Assembly: GCA_034440115.1 (NCBI GenBank)
Contig: JAWXBM010000059.1
Span: forward strand, 1-52,532
Length of the DNA: 52,532 bases
Direction of reading: 5' to 3'
From: JAWXBM01 sp034440115
Lineage (GTDB): Bacteria; Pseudomonadota; Gammaproteobacteria; Xanthomonadales; SZUA-36
This document shows, piece by piece, positions 25,047 to 32,994 of the stretch. The notes below the pieces were generated by a model, which saw nothing but the letters and a program-made list of their open reading frames with translations, made no database searches and was not told the DNA's origin. A program made the translations under genes and the position numbers. How positions within the stretch are numbered: the stretch's first letter is position 1; each line of letters opens with the position of its first letter.

Positions 25047-26807
25047 ATGAAATATAGTGACCATACCAACACATTCGGCAAGGCAACTCGCGTTACCCTG
25101 AATTGGATCATATCGCTTGCAGCCGTCACGGCACTCGCAGCTTGCGACAAGCGCGCCGAGTTACCGGTACCCGCGGAGTCTCAAGCCGCAGTCAATAGTT
25201 CAGACTTGATACTCCACAATGCGCAAATACTCACCGTGGATAACAAGTTCTCCATCGCCCAGGCCGTAGCGATTAAAGACGGCAGATTTACTGCTGTCGG
25301 CACCAACGATGAAATTCTCGCCAAAGTCGGCAAAAGTACCAGGGTAGTTGATTTGCACGGCATGACGGTGATTCCGGGATTTAATGACACGCATAGTCAC
25401 GCCGTACAGATGGGTCTCAATCTACCAGCAACCATTGATATTTCTTCTGTGGAATCCATAGCCGACATTCAGCAAGTTGTTGCTGAGCGAGTTCAGCAGT
25501 CGGATGCCGGCGCATGGATATTCAGCGAGGGAGGCTGGTGGGAATTTATGTTGTCTGATGAGCGTTTGCCCAATCGTCATGACCTTGATCTGGTTTCTCC
25601 GGACAATCCAGTGGTGTTGCGCGGCGGCCACTACTTTATCGTAAACAGCCAGGCGCTGAAACAAATCGGCTATGACAAGAACACGCAGGATCCGCCTGGC
25701 GGAGAGATCTGGCGCGACGCGGAAGGGGAGCCTACTGGCTTCCTTCTCAGGGCGGCGCATGAGCCGACTCACAAGTACTTTCCTGTTTTAGAACGTGATC
25801 AACAACTCGAAGGGATCAGCCAGGCCATTAAGCGTGTCAATAGCTGGGGCATGACCAGTCTGCGTGAGGCCGGCGGAAGCAAGGATCAGGTTCAAATGCT
25901 TCGAGAGCTTTATGATCAGGGAAGGCTCACCGTTCGCTTTGATTGGGCATATGACGTTGATCCAAACACACCGCAAACGGAAATCGACGCAGTATTCCAG
26001 AGCCTTGGCCCACCAGGCGATCACTGGGGCGATGGAATGTTTCGAGCAGATGGGCTCGCCGAGCTGTTTCTTGATGGTGCTGAGGAGTCCGGCCAGCTGC
26101 GCGGAAACTATGCCAACCGAGCCGACTATCACGGCTTGCGCCTGGTACCGCAGGACCAATTGAACATGTTCATGGCAGCTGCAGCAAAGTACGGTTGGCG
26201 ACCGGGGCCCCATGCTGTCGGTGATGCATCCATAGACCAGGCACTTGAAGCGTTTGAGTATGCAAATTCCCAGCAGTCAATTCTGGAAAAACGGTGGATG
26301 ATTGATCACGCCATTCTATTGCAGCCCGACCAATATGATCGCGTCAAGCAACTGGGGCTTGTTATCAATGCCCAGCCCAGACATCTCTATATCATTGGCG
26401 ACAAGTTTATCGAGTTTTGGGGCAGACCTGTCGCCGAAGGATCTTATCGACTAAGGGATTGGCTTGATAACGGCTTGATAGTGGCCCTAGGCGCCGATCG
26501 ACCCGTTTCCCCCAGATCAACACCGTTGATGCAAATCACCATTGCGGTAACCCGTAAAACTGGATGGGGTGGCGTGCTTGGGGTAGGACAGGAGATTTCG
26601 CGGGAGGAGGCCATTCGGGCTGCCACGGCCACGGGAGCATATACCAGCTTTGAGGAAAACGTAAAAGGCACAGTGGAGGCTGGCAAATACGCGGACTTCG
26701 TCGTATTGGCTGATGACATACTTACCGTTCCGGCTGACACAATCAAGGATATCAAAGTGGTTGCAACCGTATTGGGTGGCAAGACTGTCTACGGGTCGCT
26801 GCCATAG
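25047..26807 (+). CDS. Lipoprotein amidohydrolase, YtcJ-like (amidohydrolase family 3)
   Basis: 586 residues. The signal peptide ends in the lipobox ALAAC with Cys33, so the enzyme is probably a periplasm-facing lipoprotein. The metal motif is intact: GFNDTHSHAVQMG (His116/His118). The insert typical of the YtcJ/N-substituted formamide deformylase group follows (SPDNPVVLRGGHYFIVN), later PHAVGDASIDQALEAFE and IDHAILLQPDQYDRV carry the second His pair, and ALGADRPVSPRS carries the Asp. Members hydrolyse N-substituted amides. GAGGA lies 6 bases before the ATG. Located 96 bases after the APC permease and probably in its transcript. Confidence 0.87.
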   Translation: MKYSDHTNTFGKATRVTLNWIISLAAVTALAACDKRAELPVPAESQAAVNSSDLILHNAQILTVDNKFSIAQAVAIKDGRFTAVGTNDEILAKVGKSTRVVDLHGMTVIPGFNDTHSHAVQMGLNLPATIDISSVESIADIQQVVAERVQQSDAGAWIFSEGGWWEFMLSDERLPNRHDLDLVSPDNPVVLRGGHYFIVNSQALKQIGYDKNTQDPPGGEIWRDAEGEPTGFLLRAAHEPTHKYFPVLERDQQLEGISQAIKRVNSWGMTSLREAGGSKDQVQMLRELYDQGRLTVRFDWAYDVDPNTPQTEIDAVFQSLGPPGDHWGDGMFRADGLAELFLDGAEESGQLRGNYANRADYHGLRLVPQDQLNMFMAAAAKYGWRPGPHAVGDASIDQALEAFEYANSQQSILEKRWMIDHAILLQPDQYDRVKQLGLVINAQPRHLYIIGDKFIEFWGRPVAEGSYRLRDWLDNGLIVALGADRPVSPRSTPLMQITIAVTRKTGWGGVLGVGQEISREEAIRAATATGAYTSFEENVKGTVEAGKYADFVVLADDILTVPADTIKDIKVVATVLGGKTVYGSLP

Positions 26808-26901
26808 CTGCACGATTTGGCCTATTGCTGGATGCCCCTAGTGACCAGAATTTATTCAACTGTTATGTGTCTTGCGCTTTTGGCTAAGCAAGGACTGAGA
26901 A

Positions 26902-26930
26902 TTGACTCAATATTCGGTGAAGGACAAAAT
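26902..26930 (+). promoter_or_regulatory. Candidate sigma-70 promoter for the second MarR gene
   Basis: TTGACT (26902-26907), 17-base spacer, CAAAAT (26925-26930), ending 68 bases before the ATG. The -35 is near consensus and the -10 matches four of six bases. Confidence 0.35.
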
Positions 26931-26998
26931 CTGCCTTTGTGTATCCAGGGCGACACCGTTTCACTTATCGCCAAGAACTGCTTTAAGGACCAGTAAAA

Positions 26999-27472
26999 AT
27001 GACAATACGACGCCTTATGGATCATACGGATCCAGATTTTGATCTATTCGCCTCTCCCTTCTACCTCATCGCTCACGCGGACTTCAAGTATCATGAAGAC
27101 TTGGACAAAGTGATGGCCAAGCATGGCGTTGACCGCACATTCTATCGCCTGTTGACCGTGTTAAAACAGGAAGGTCCGGCGAATATCAAAGTGGTGTGCA
27201 AGCATGCTTTGTTGAAGCGCTCCACTGGGGGCCGAGCGATTGAGCGTATGAAGGAAAAAGGTTGGGTACAAACGACTTTGAATGCCACAGACAGTCGCGT
27301 GACGGATGTCGAGTTGACGCCGGCTGCGCTTAAGATCACTTCGGAATTACAAGAAGTGGCGAGCCGACAGCTTCGTCGCGCAATGGACGGGTTAAGCAGC
27401 GCCGAAATTCGTCAATTTGACAGTTCATTGCGCCGCATTGTCGGAAATTTGAGTCGATTACAGATCGAATGA
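26999..27472 (+). CDS. MarR family transcriptional regulator, paralogue of 16065-16556
   Basis: 157 residues; AAGGA about 10 bases before the ATG. Same architecture as the first MarR: a conserved N-terminal block FDLFASPFYLIAHADFKYHE, winged-helix core (FYRLLTVLKQ, GGRAIERMKEKGW, ATDSRVT) and C-terminal dimer helices ending NLSRLQIE versus NLSKLSIE. It lies between the YtcJ amidohydrolase and the amidohydrolase-2 gene and probably controls one of the flanking plus-strand units. The shared N-terminal block hints that both recognise related ligands or operators. Confidence 0.88.
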   Translation: MTIRRLMDHTDPDFDLFASPFYLIAHADFKYHEDLDKVMAKHGVDRTFYRLLTVLKQEGPANIKVVCKHALLKRSTGGRAIERMKEKGWVQTTLNATDSRVTDVELTPAALKITSELQEVASRQLRRAMDGLSSAEIRQFDSSLRRIVGNLSRLQIE

Positions 27473-27827
27473 ACGAACATCGAATCGAACTCCGAGGTGA
27501 GCTGAGCTTGAGTTTTTTCGCTTGACTTAGTATTTGTTCATATCACAAAGAGGGTGCATAGACTTTCCCCTCCGTGCGGTCAAATAATAAGCCCAGATTC
27601 TTTTGACATAATACGTGAATACGGTTAGAATTTCGGGTGAAAAATGGATAAGGCGAGTCAATCTCGGAGCTTGATTTGTGGGATTTAGTTGATTCTGGAA
27701 GCTGTGGAGATAAGAGAAAGGCGCTATCTCAAGCAGTAACAGGATTTTTTCTATCAGGATCAAGCTCAGAACTAAGAATTGAGAGCGAATTCGGATACCA
27801 ATTGGTCAAAACGGAAAATATCTGGGC
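27473..27827 (+). promoter_or_regulatory. 355-base intergenic region with a near-consensus promoter at 27603-27631
   Basis: TTGACA (27603-27608), exactly 17 bases, then TAGAAT (27626-27631): eleven of twelve consensus positions. It would start a leader of about 190 bases before the amidohydrolase-2 gene. Near the MarR end, AACTC...GAGTT followed by TTTTTT (27489-27519) is a weak terminator candidate. No gene is supported here; the minus-strand frame in this interval lacks any sign of coding. Confidence 0.6.
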
Positions 27828-29180
27828 ATGAAACGACGTGACATACTGAAGTCAGTGAGCTTGGCAGCTCCGGTAATTTTAATTGGGGCCTGCAATACTA
27901 AAGTCGAAGAAGCGGCCACAGTCGAAAGCGGCTTGATGATTCCAAGAGTTGGATCCCTCGATATTTCGCAAATCAGAGTAGTTGATACCCATGTACATCC
28001 TCCGAGACCCGTGACGTTGTCCGAGTCTTATAAGATGTGGAATTCTTCCTTTGTCGACGCAATGATGCCAACCTACGAATACGAAGGGAAGGCAGCGCTG
28101 CGCGAGAAACTAGACAGCACCTTTATGCAGCAAATCTACAACATGCCCAGACAGACCGGGTACAACAACTATATTGCAAGAGTGTATGGCGTCGCCCCGG
28201 AGATCGCTGAAATTGATGGTGTCGTACGCGCTGGCATCGATCGCGGTTTCACCAACTATATTACCGAAATTCTTGATCGTGAAAATATCTCTGCCGTTGT
28301 CTTTGAGAAAAGAGATCCTACACCAGAGCGCCCTGATGGTCCGATTCCAAATGGCAGGTTCGTGTGGAGTTCTCCGATCGTTGACCTGATTCAACCGCAG
28401 TGGGCCACGGAAAGAGGCCTAACTTCCATAGAGGCGGTCAGTACGGCAATTGCTGACCACCTGGTTGCCTGTGTGGCAAATGGTTGTTCCGGTTTTAAGA
28501 GCAGTGTCGCTTACTATCGACCGTTGAGCATGAACATGGTTGACAAAGTAACGGCCAACGCTGCGTTACAACTCCTATTGGAAAACCCGCCCACTCAATT
28601 TGTAGCGGGCAGGCCAACCATTCCCGATTATCAGGAGACCGAATTAAAAGCGGCATTCCGAAATTATCAGGATTTCCTGTTGCGGCACATATTCATTAAA
28701 GCGGGAGAGTTGAACACTCCTGTCATCATACACACCGCTGTTGGACTCCACCCTGCGCTTAGATTCGAATTCAATAATCCCACAGAACTCCATCGCGTTT
28801 TTCTGGACGACGACATCAAACGTGTGGAAACAAAGTTTGTGTTAATACACACCGGTTATCCATACCATCATTTTGTCGCTGCGATACTAAGTCAGTTTCC
28901 TAACGTTTACACTGATCTGTCATTTTACTCAAAGTTCCCCGGCGTTCTTGAAGAAACTCTTCGTGCATTTCTGGCACTCGCACCTAGTCAGAAAATAATG
29001 CACGGCAGCGACTCCAATAATGTGCCGGAGGAAATTGGGTATTGCGCTTGGAATGTAAGACACGTTCTGGCAAAGGTCTTGAGCGATTACCATCAAAATT
29101 ATGGGTGGACACTGCACGACTGTGAAGTCATGGCCAATAATGTTTTGCATGAAAATGCCGAGCGCGTGTTTGAAATCTGA
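27828..29180 (+). CDS. Lipoprotein amidohydrolase, amidohydrolase-2 family
   Basis: 450 residues. The N-terminus MKRRDILKSV...LIGAC combines a twin-arginine-like start with a lipobox at Cys22, so export by Tat with lipid anchoring is plausible. The TIM-barrel has VVDTHVHPP (His55/His57), VIIHTAVG and LIHTGYPYHH for the next two His, and IMHGSDSNN for the Asp, the amidohydrolase-2 pattern. Members include decarboxylases (ACMSD-like), lactonases and amidases. A roughly 100-residue insert after the first strand contains a long helical block. The next gene is a sodium symporter 230 bases downstream, suggesting cleavage followed by uptake. Confidence 0.85.
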   Translation: MKRRDILKSVSLAAPVILIGACNTKVEEAATVESGLMIPRVGSLDISQIRVVDTHVHPPRPVTLSESYKMWNSSFVDAMMPTYEYEGKAALREKLDSTFMQQIYNMPRQTGYNNYIARVYGVAPEIAEIDGVVRAGIDRGFTNYITEILDRENISAVVFEKRDPTPERPDGPIPNGRFVWSSPIVDLIQPQWATERGLTSIEAVSTAIADHLVACVANGCSGFKSSVAYYRPLSMNMVDKVTANAALQLLLENPPTQFVAGRPTIPDYQETELKAAFRNYQDFLLRHIFIKAGELNTPVIIHTAVGLHPALRFEFNNPTELHRVFLDDDIKRVETKFVLIHTGYPYHHFVAAILSQFPNVYTDLSFYSKFPGVLEETLRAFLALAPSQKIMHGSDSNNVPEEIGYCAWNVRHVLAKVLSDYHQNYGWTLHDCEVMANNVLHENAERVFEI

Positions 29181-29410
29181 AGTGTCGACATTGCGTCAGT
29201 GAATGGGCTGTTGTCGCCCCGATTTGGCACGGCAAAGCATACAGTCTGAACCTGACCTGGCGCTGGTTTCAGGGTCGTGGATGGTTCAGCGCGCAACGCC
29301 TACGGGTATTTGCGAAAGTCTTGTGGTTGCTGTTTCCTTCCTGAGCGCACTGGAAAACTTCTTCTCCGCAATCTACTCAGATATGAATAGACAATAGGCA
29401 AGCATCTGCA

Positions 29411-30877
29411 ATGCCGATCAATACACTGGGTGCAGGATTTTTTGCAGTTTATCTGGTTCTAATGCTGGCCATTGGTTGGCTCGCATCCCGCAATCAAAAT
29501 TCTTCTGAAGACTTTCTGGTGGCCGGTCGAAGTATCGGCCTTGGTGTGCTCATCATTGGAAATGTTGCAGCCATGATTCACGGCGGTGCAATTGTCAGTC
29601 ATGTGGGGCTCGCGGCTCAGGTTGGCGGTGTGGCGGTGACGACCAGTCTTTCGTATGCACTCGGATTTGCGGTAATACTTATGGTGTACGCAAAGAAACT
29701 TCGGAAGTCCGGAGGTATGACACTACCGGATTACCTTGCCTACAGATTTAACAGCCGCGCATTGCGAGGATGGAGCGCAATCATCATAGCCTTTACCAGC
29801 GTACTTTATCTGGTCGGCCAAATTAACGTTATGGGATTTATTCTTCAATCCTTGATTGGGCTACCGACGTTTTGGGGGAAATTACTGGGCACTTTTATTT
29901 TCGTTGCGTATGTGGCAATGGGCGGATTGCGAGCAGTAATGTGGACCAACATCGCGCAGTTTGTCGTCATGTGGCTGGCATTAATTTGTCTTGTTCCGGT
30001 GATCAATCAAGCTATAGGGAGCTGGTCTGAACTACTTGTGTCTGTGGAGCAAAAAGCTCCTGGCTGGACTTCAGTTCAGGGAACGACTTGGGATTGGCGC
30101 TTCTTGCTTTCCTGGTATATTCTAGTTTTTGTTGGATATAGCACGCGTATGGAGCTGGTAACCAAGCTATTTGCTGCACGCGACATTCGCGTCGCCCGAT
30201 GGAGCATTCCTGCAACGGCCTTTCTAATGATTGGTTTCTTGTTGTTTGGAGGGCTCTATTTGGGTGCCGCCGCACGCGTATTGGTTTGGGATCAAATTAC
30301 AACGCCGGACCAGGCATTTCCGATGCTGGTTGCGCTCCTGGCTGGCCCGTGGATTTCGGCCTTCGTATTTACTGCGGTGGCCAGCGCGACGATGTCTACA
30401 ACCGACTCCCTATTGCTTATGAGTGGTGCCTCAATATCACACGATTTGATCCGAAAGTGCTTCCATGAGCCATTTGGGATCACTCGATCTGAGTCTTACT
30501 ACCTACAAATTATTCGATATACCACAGTCATTGTGGGGCTGCTGGCTTTTTTGCTTTCTCTGATGAATTTGGGGCTGATTTGGCAGATAGTTTCTTATGC
30601 ATTCGCCGTGATGGCGGCGGCTTTCTTCTTCCCTTTGATAGCGGGAATGCTTTCGAAATTGACGTCGGCCAAGGCCGCGTTGTTATCTTCAATCTTCGGA
30701 ACGGTTGTTACAGTCGTATGGACCGCTTTTACGATCACAAAAGCAGACTGGGCTCTGGTGACGCATCCGGTCATGCCCGGAATCCTCACTTCGGGAATTG
30801 TACTGGCAGCCGTTCAGTATTTTTCCGTGCGCAACAACGCACGGCCGCTGGAAAAAATTCTCGGGAGTCAGTCATGA
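29411..30877 (+). CDS. Sodium:solute symporter family (SSS) transporter
   Basis: 488 residues and about 13 transmembrane segments. Family blocks are NQNSSEDFLVAGRSIGLG near the N-terminus, SGGMTLPDYLAYRFNSRALR in the TM2-3 loop, YVAMGGLRAVMWTNIAQFV (TM5) and TAVASATMSTTDSLLLMSGA, the TM8 sodium-site signature. It would import an organic acid, amino acid or related solute with sodium. Its stop overlaps the start of a 34-codon gene as ATGA. The ribosome site is weak (GGCAAG). Confidence 0.9.
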   Translation: MPINTLGAGFFAVYLVLMLAIGWLASRNQNSSEDFLVAGRSIGLGVLIIGNVAAMIHGGAIVSHVGLAAQVGGVAVTTSLSYALGFAVILMVYAKKLRKSGGMTLPDYLAYRFNSRALRGWSAIIIAFTSVLYLVGQINVMGFILQSLIGLPTFWGKLLGTFIFVAYVAMGGLRAVMWTNIAQFVVMWLALICLVPVINQAIGSWSELLVSVEQKAPGWTSVQGTTWDWRFLLSWYILVFVGYSTRMELVTKLFAARDIRVARWSIPATAFLMIGFLLFGGLYLGAAARVLVWDQITTPDQAFPMLVALLAGPWISAFVFTAVASATMSTTDSLLLMSGASISHDLIRKCFHEPFGITRSESYYLQIIRYTTVIVGLLAFLLSLMNLGLIWQIVSYAFAVMAAAFFFPLIAGMLSKLTSAKAALLSSIFGTVVTVVWTAFTITKADWALVTHPVMPGILTSGIVLAAVQYFSVRNNARPLEKILGSQS

Positions 30878-30978
30878 TACTGGGATTACCTTGGCTCAGC
30901 TTTGTGATGCTGTTTGTGTTGCCGACGATAGTTATCGTAGCAATGATGGTTTATTGCTGGAAGACGCGCAATGAATAG
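30874..30978 (+). CDS. 34-residue single-span membrane protein, probable symporter accessory subunit
   Basis: ATG 30874 overlaps the symporter stop (ATGA), so translation is coupled. The peptide is MILGLPWLSF, then a hydrophobic span of about 18 residues and the polar tail CWKTRNE. A tiny one-helix protein encoded immediately after an SSS gene matches the recurring symporter small accessory protein pattern. No other role is apparent. Confidence 0.7.
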   Translation: MILGLPWLSFVMLFVLPTIVIVAMMVYCWKTRNE

Positions 30979-31124
30979 GGCTCTCGTTGTGCAAGTTCTG
31001 TCCAGGATGGTATTTAATGAATCCACCGGGGCGGAAGAAATCAACAGTAGACGGTGCGGCCATCCAATGACTTCGCGCTACAGCTCCCCACCATGATTCG
31101 ACTGGTAACAGAGTAGACCTGTCT

Positions 31125-31153
31125 TGGTTAATCAACGTCATGTTGATTAACCA
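31125..31153. promoter_or_regulatory. 29-base near-perfect palindrome, 12-bp arms
   Basis: TGGTTAATCAAC (31125-31136), GTCAT, GTTGATTAACCA (31142-31153): a perfect 12-bp inverted repeat with a 5-base centre, 40 bases upstream of a candidate -35. It is AT-rich with no U-tract. This favours an operator for a dimeric regulator of the MFS gene over a terminator, although a terminator for the symporter unit is not excluded. Confidence 0.55.
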
Positions 31154-31192
31154 TCTCATCAATTTCCTAAACGATCCTTCCTGAAAATTCAA

Positions 31193-31221
31193 TTGACTTC
31201 TGGAATGGTTTGAACTGTATT
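31193..31221 (+). promoter_or_regulatory. Candidate promoter of the second MFS gene
   Basis: TTGACT (31193-31198), 17 bases, TGTATT (31216-31221), ending 22 bases before the ATG. The -10 is only moderate. The short leader fits the weak ribosome site. Confidence 0.35.
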
Positions 31222-31243
31222 AATAGTCGACAAGCCGCCAAGC

Positions 31244-32479
31244 ATGAAAAAAGAAAACGAAGGAATAACCCAATACCGCTATTGCCTAGCCGCTACTTGC
31301 TTCGGCATCCAGGCCGTCGGAGTTGGTACCCACATTTCATTCGGCGTTTTTTTCAGTCCGCTGATGAATGAATTCGGCTGGTCAAGGGCTACTATCTCCG
31401 GGGCCGCGTCAGTAGCGATTCTGTGCATGGGAATTATGGGAATATTCGTAGGCAGAATGAATGACAGAATTGGCCCCAAAGTCATGATGACGGTTACCGG
31501 GCTCATTTTTGGCGCAGGCCTATTTCTCATGTCTCGCCTGGAGGAGGTTTGGCAATTGTATGTGTTCTATGGAGTCATCATCGGTACGGGGTTGAGCTCT
31601 GTCGACGTAATTGCACTTAGTACCATTGTGAGGTGGTTTGGCCGGCGAAGAGGGCTGATGACCGGAATCGTCAAGATCGGGACCGATGTGGGGACATTTA
31701 CGATCCCGATCATGGTAAGCCTATTGATTACCGCTTTCGGCTGGAGACAGGCCTATGCCATTGTGGCGGTTGCAGTCAGCCTTACACTCATATTCATTGC
31801 TCAAGTGCTGCGCCGGGACCCCTCGCAGTTGAAATCGAGCCATGCTTCTGGGCTAAAGCGCAAAACGGAAAATTCAAGCTCCACCAACGAAGGGCTATCC
31901 GCCCACGAGGCTGTTCGAACAGGCCGCTTCTGGATTATCTGCGCAATCAATTTAGCCACAGCATTCTCCGTCTTCACCATCATGGTCCATATTGTCCCAT
32001 ATGCGCAGGATTTGAAAGTATCCGCAGCCAAAGCAGCCAGTGTTCTTGCAACCATCGCCGGGGTGAGCATGGCCGGTCGAATTATCGTTGGAAGCGCAAT
32101 TGACCGGGTCGGCAGCAAAAGGGCCATGACCATCAGCTTAATCCTGCTAATCACGGCAATTCTGTGGCTGCAGATGGTTGATAGATTTTGGATGCTCTAC
32201 GTTTTTGCCACAATATATGGCCTCGCTCACGGCTCCTTTTTCACAGTCATCTCCCCCATAGTTGCTGAGTTTTTCGGCGTGAAAGCACATGGTGCACTTT
32301 TTGGAATTATTGCCTTTTTCGGCACGATTGGGGGGGCCGCAGGACCTCTTATAGCTGGATACGTTTATGACAACAGCGGTGGTTATAAACCGGCCCTTTG
32401 GATATGTAGTTGCATAAGTGTACTCGGGCTGATATTGGTATTGGTACTAAAACCGACTGAAGCGGGAAAGGCGGTATAG
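31244..32479 (+). CDS. Major facilitator transporter, monocarboxylate/oxalate-type (OFA-like)
   Basis: 411 residues with 12 predicted segments in two halves separated by a polar loop (about residues 185-225). TM1-2 has GVFFSPLMNEFGWSRATISG, the signature of MCT/OFA-type MFS carriers, and MNDRIGPK is the loop motif. The second half has DRVGSKRAM. Such carriers move monocarboxylates and small organic acids. It is preceded by a strong palindrome and a candidate promoter, so it probably has its own regulation. No clear ribosome site; the start is set by the hydrophobic profile. Confidence 0.88.
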   Translation: MKKENEGITQYRYCLAATCFGIQAVGVGTHISFGVFFSPLMNEFGWSRATISGAASVAILCMGIMGIFVGRMNDRIGPKVMMTVTGLIFGAGLFLMSRLEEVWQLYVFYGVIIGTGLSSVDVIALSTIVRWFGRRRGLMTGIVKIGTDVGTFTIPIMVSLLITAFGWRQAYAIVAVAVSLTLIFIAQVLRRDPSQLKSSHASGLKRKTENSSSTNEGLSAHEAVRTGRFWIICAINLATAFSVFTIMVHIVPYAQDLKVSAAKAASVLATIAGVSMAGRIIVGSAIDRVGSKRAMTISLILLITAILWLQMVDRFWMLYVFATIYGLAHGSFFTVISPIVAEFFGVKAHGALFGIIAFFGTIGGAAGPLIAGYVYDNSGGYKPALWICSCISVLGLILVLVLKPTEAGKAV

Positions 32480-32577
32480 AAAAAACCCCGCATTTCAGGA
32501 CGCAATTACACTTCGCCGTGCCCAGACGCAAATCGAGTTAAAACTGGTTGGGTGGAGCCATATGTACCGTTATTCAC

Positions 32578-32606
32578 TTGACATATCATATGAATCGTAC
32601 TGTAAT
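32578..32606 (+). promoter_or_regulatory. Near-consensus sigma-70 promoter
   Basis: TTGACA (32578-32583), exactly 17 bases, TGTAAT (32601-32606). It points at the receptor relic and, beyond it, the tandem amidohydrolases A2 and A3. The spacer starts with the short palindrome CATATCATATG overlapping the -35, a possible regulator site. The leader to A2 would be nearly 390 bases. Confidence 0.55.
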
Positions 32607-32639
32607 AACTGAAAAAATAATATTAAACGGTAAATGAGA

Positions 32640-32828
32640 GAGGTTCCGTCACAGGTGTTCGCTATGGGACAATCTGACCTTTCGGGCCGGTATCAACAAC
32701 GTATTGACAAGGATCCGCCGTTGACAACCGAGACGATTGCTTCGGCCAACGGATTGGGGAATACCTATGGAGGTTTTCACGATAACCTCGGTCGGCTTTT
32801 GTTTCTAAACGTTTCGATGGAATTTTAA
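32640..32828 (+). pseudogene. C-terminal relic of a TonB-dependent receptor, frameshifted
   Basis: Two adjacent frames together encode the end of a receptor of the type at 48791-51883. Frame one reads DNLTFRAGINNV, then after a missing base near 32700 the next frame reads DKDPPLTTE...NGLGNTYGGFHDNLGRLLF and the terminal NVSMEF. The intact receptor has VRGGINNVFDKEPPL, GNTYLGFYDGLGRFLF and SASYHF. A single T deletion (the Phe codon cut to TT) explains the shift. The rest of the gene is absent. The next gene is an amidohydrolase whose closest relative here sits beside the intact receptor, so this is a decayed copy of a duplicated pair. Confidence 0.8.
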
Positions 32829-32994
32829 TCGCTCGAATTGAAAATCATGCCCAATAAAGTGTTCGACCAACAGGGCAAGGTTCGTCTTTGCCCTGCGAGT
32901 CGGGGCGAATATGGATAGCGCTTCGCTCTTTCTGCTTGTGTTGAAATATACACTCAGCACAATTTCAAATCTTGGCCTCGAAAGGATACCGATT

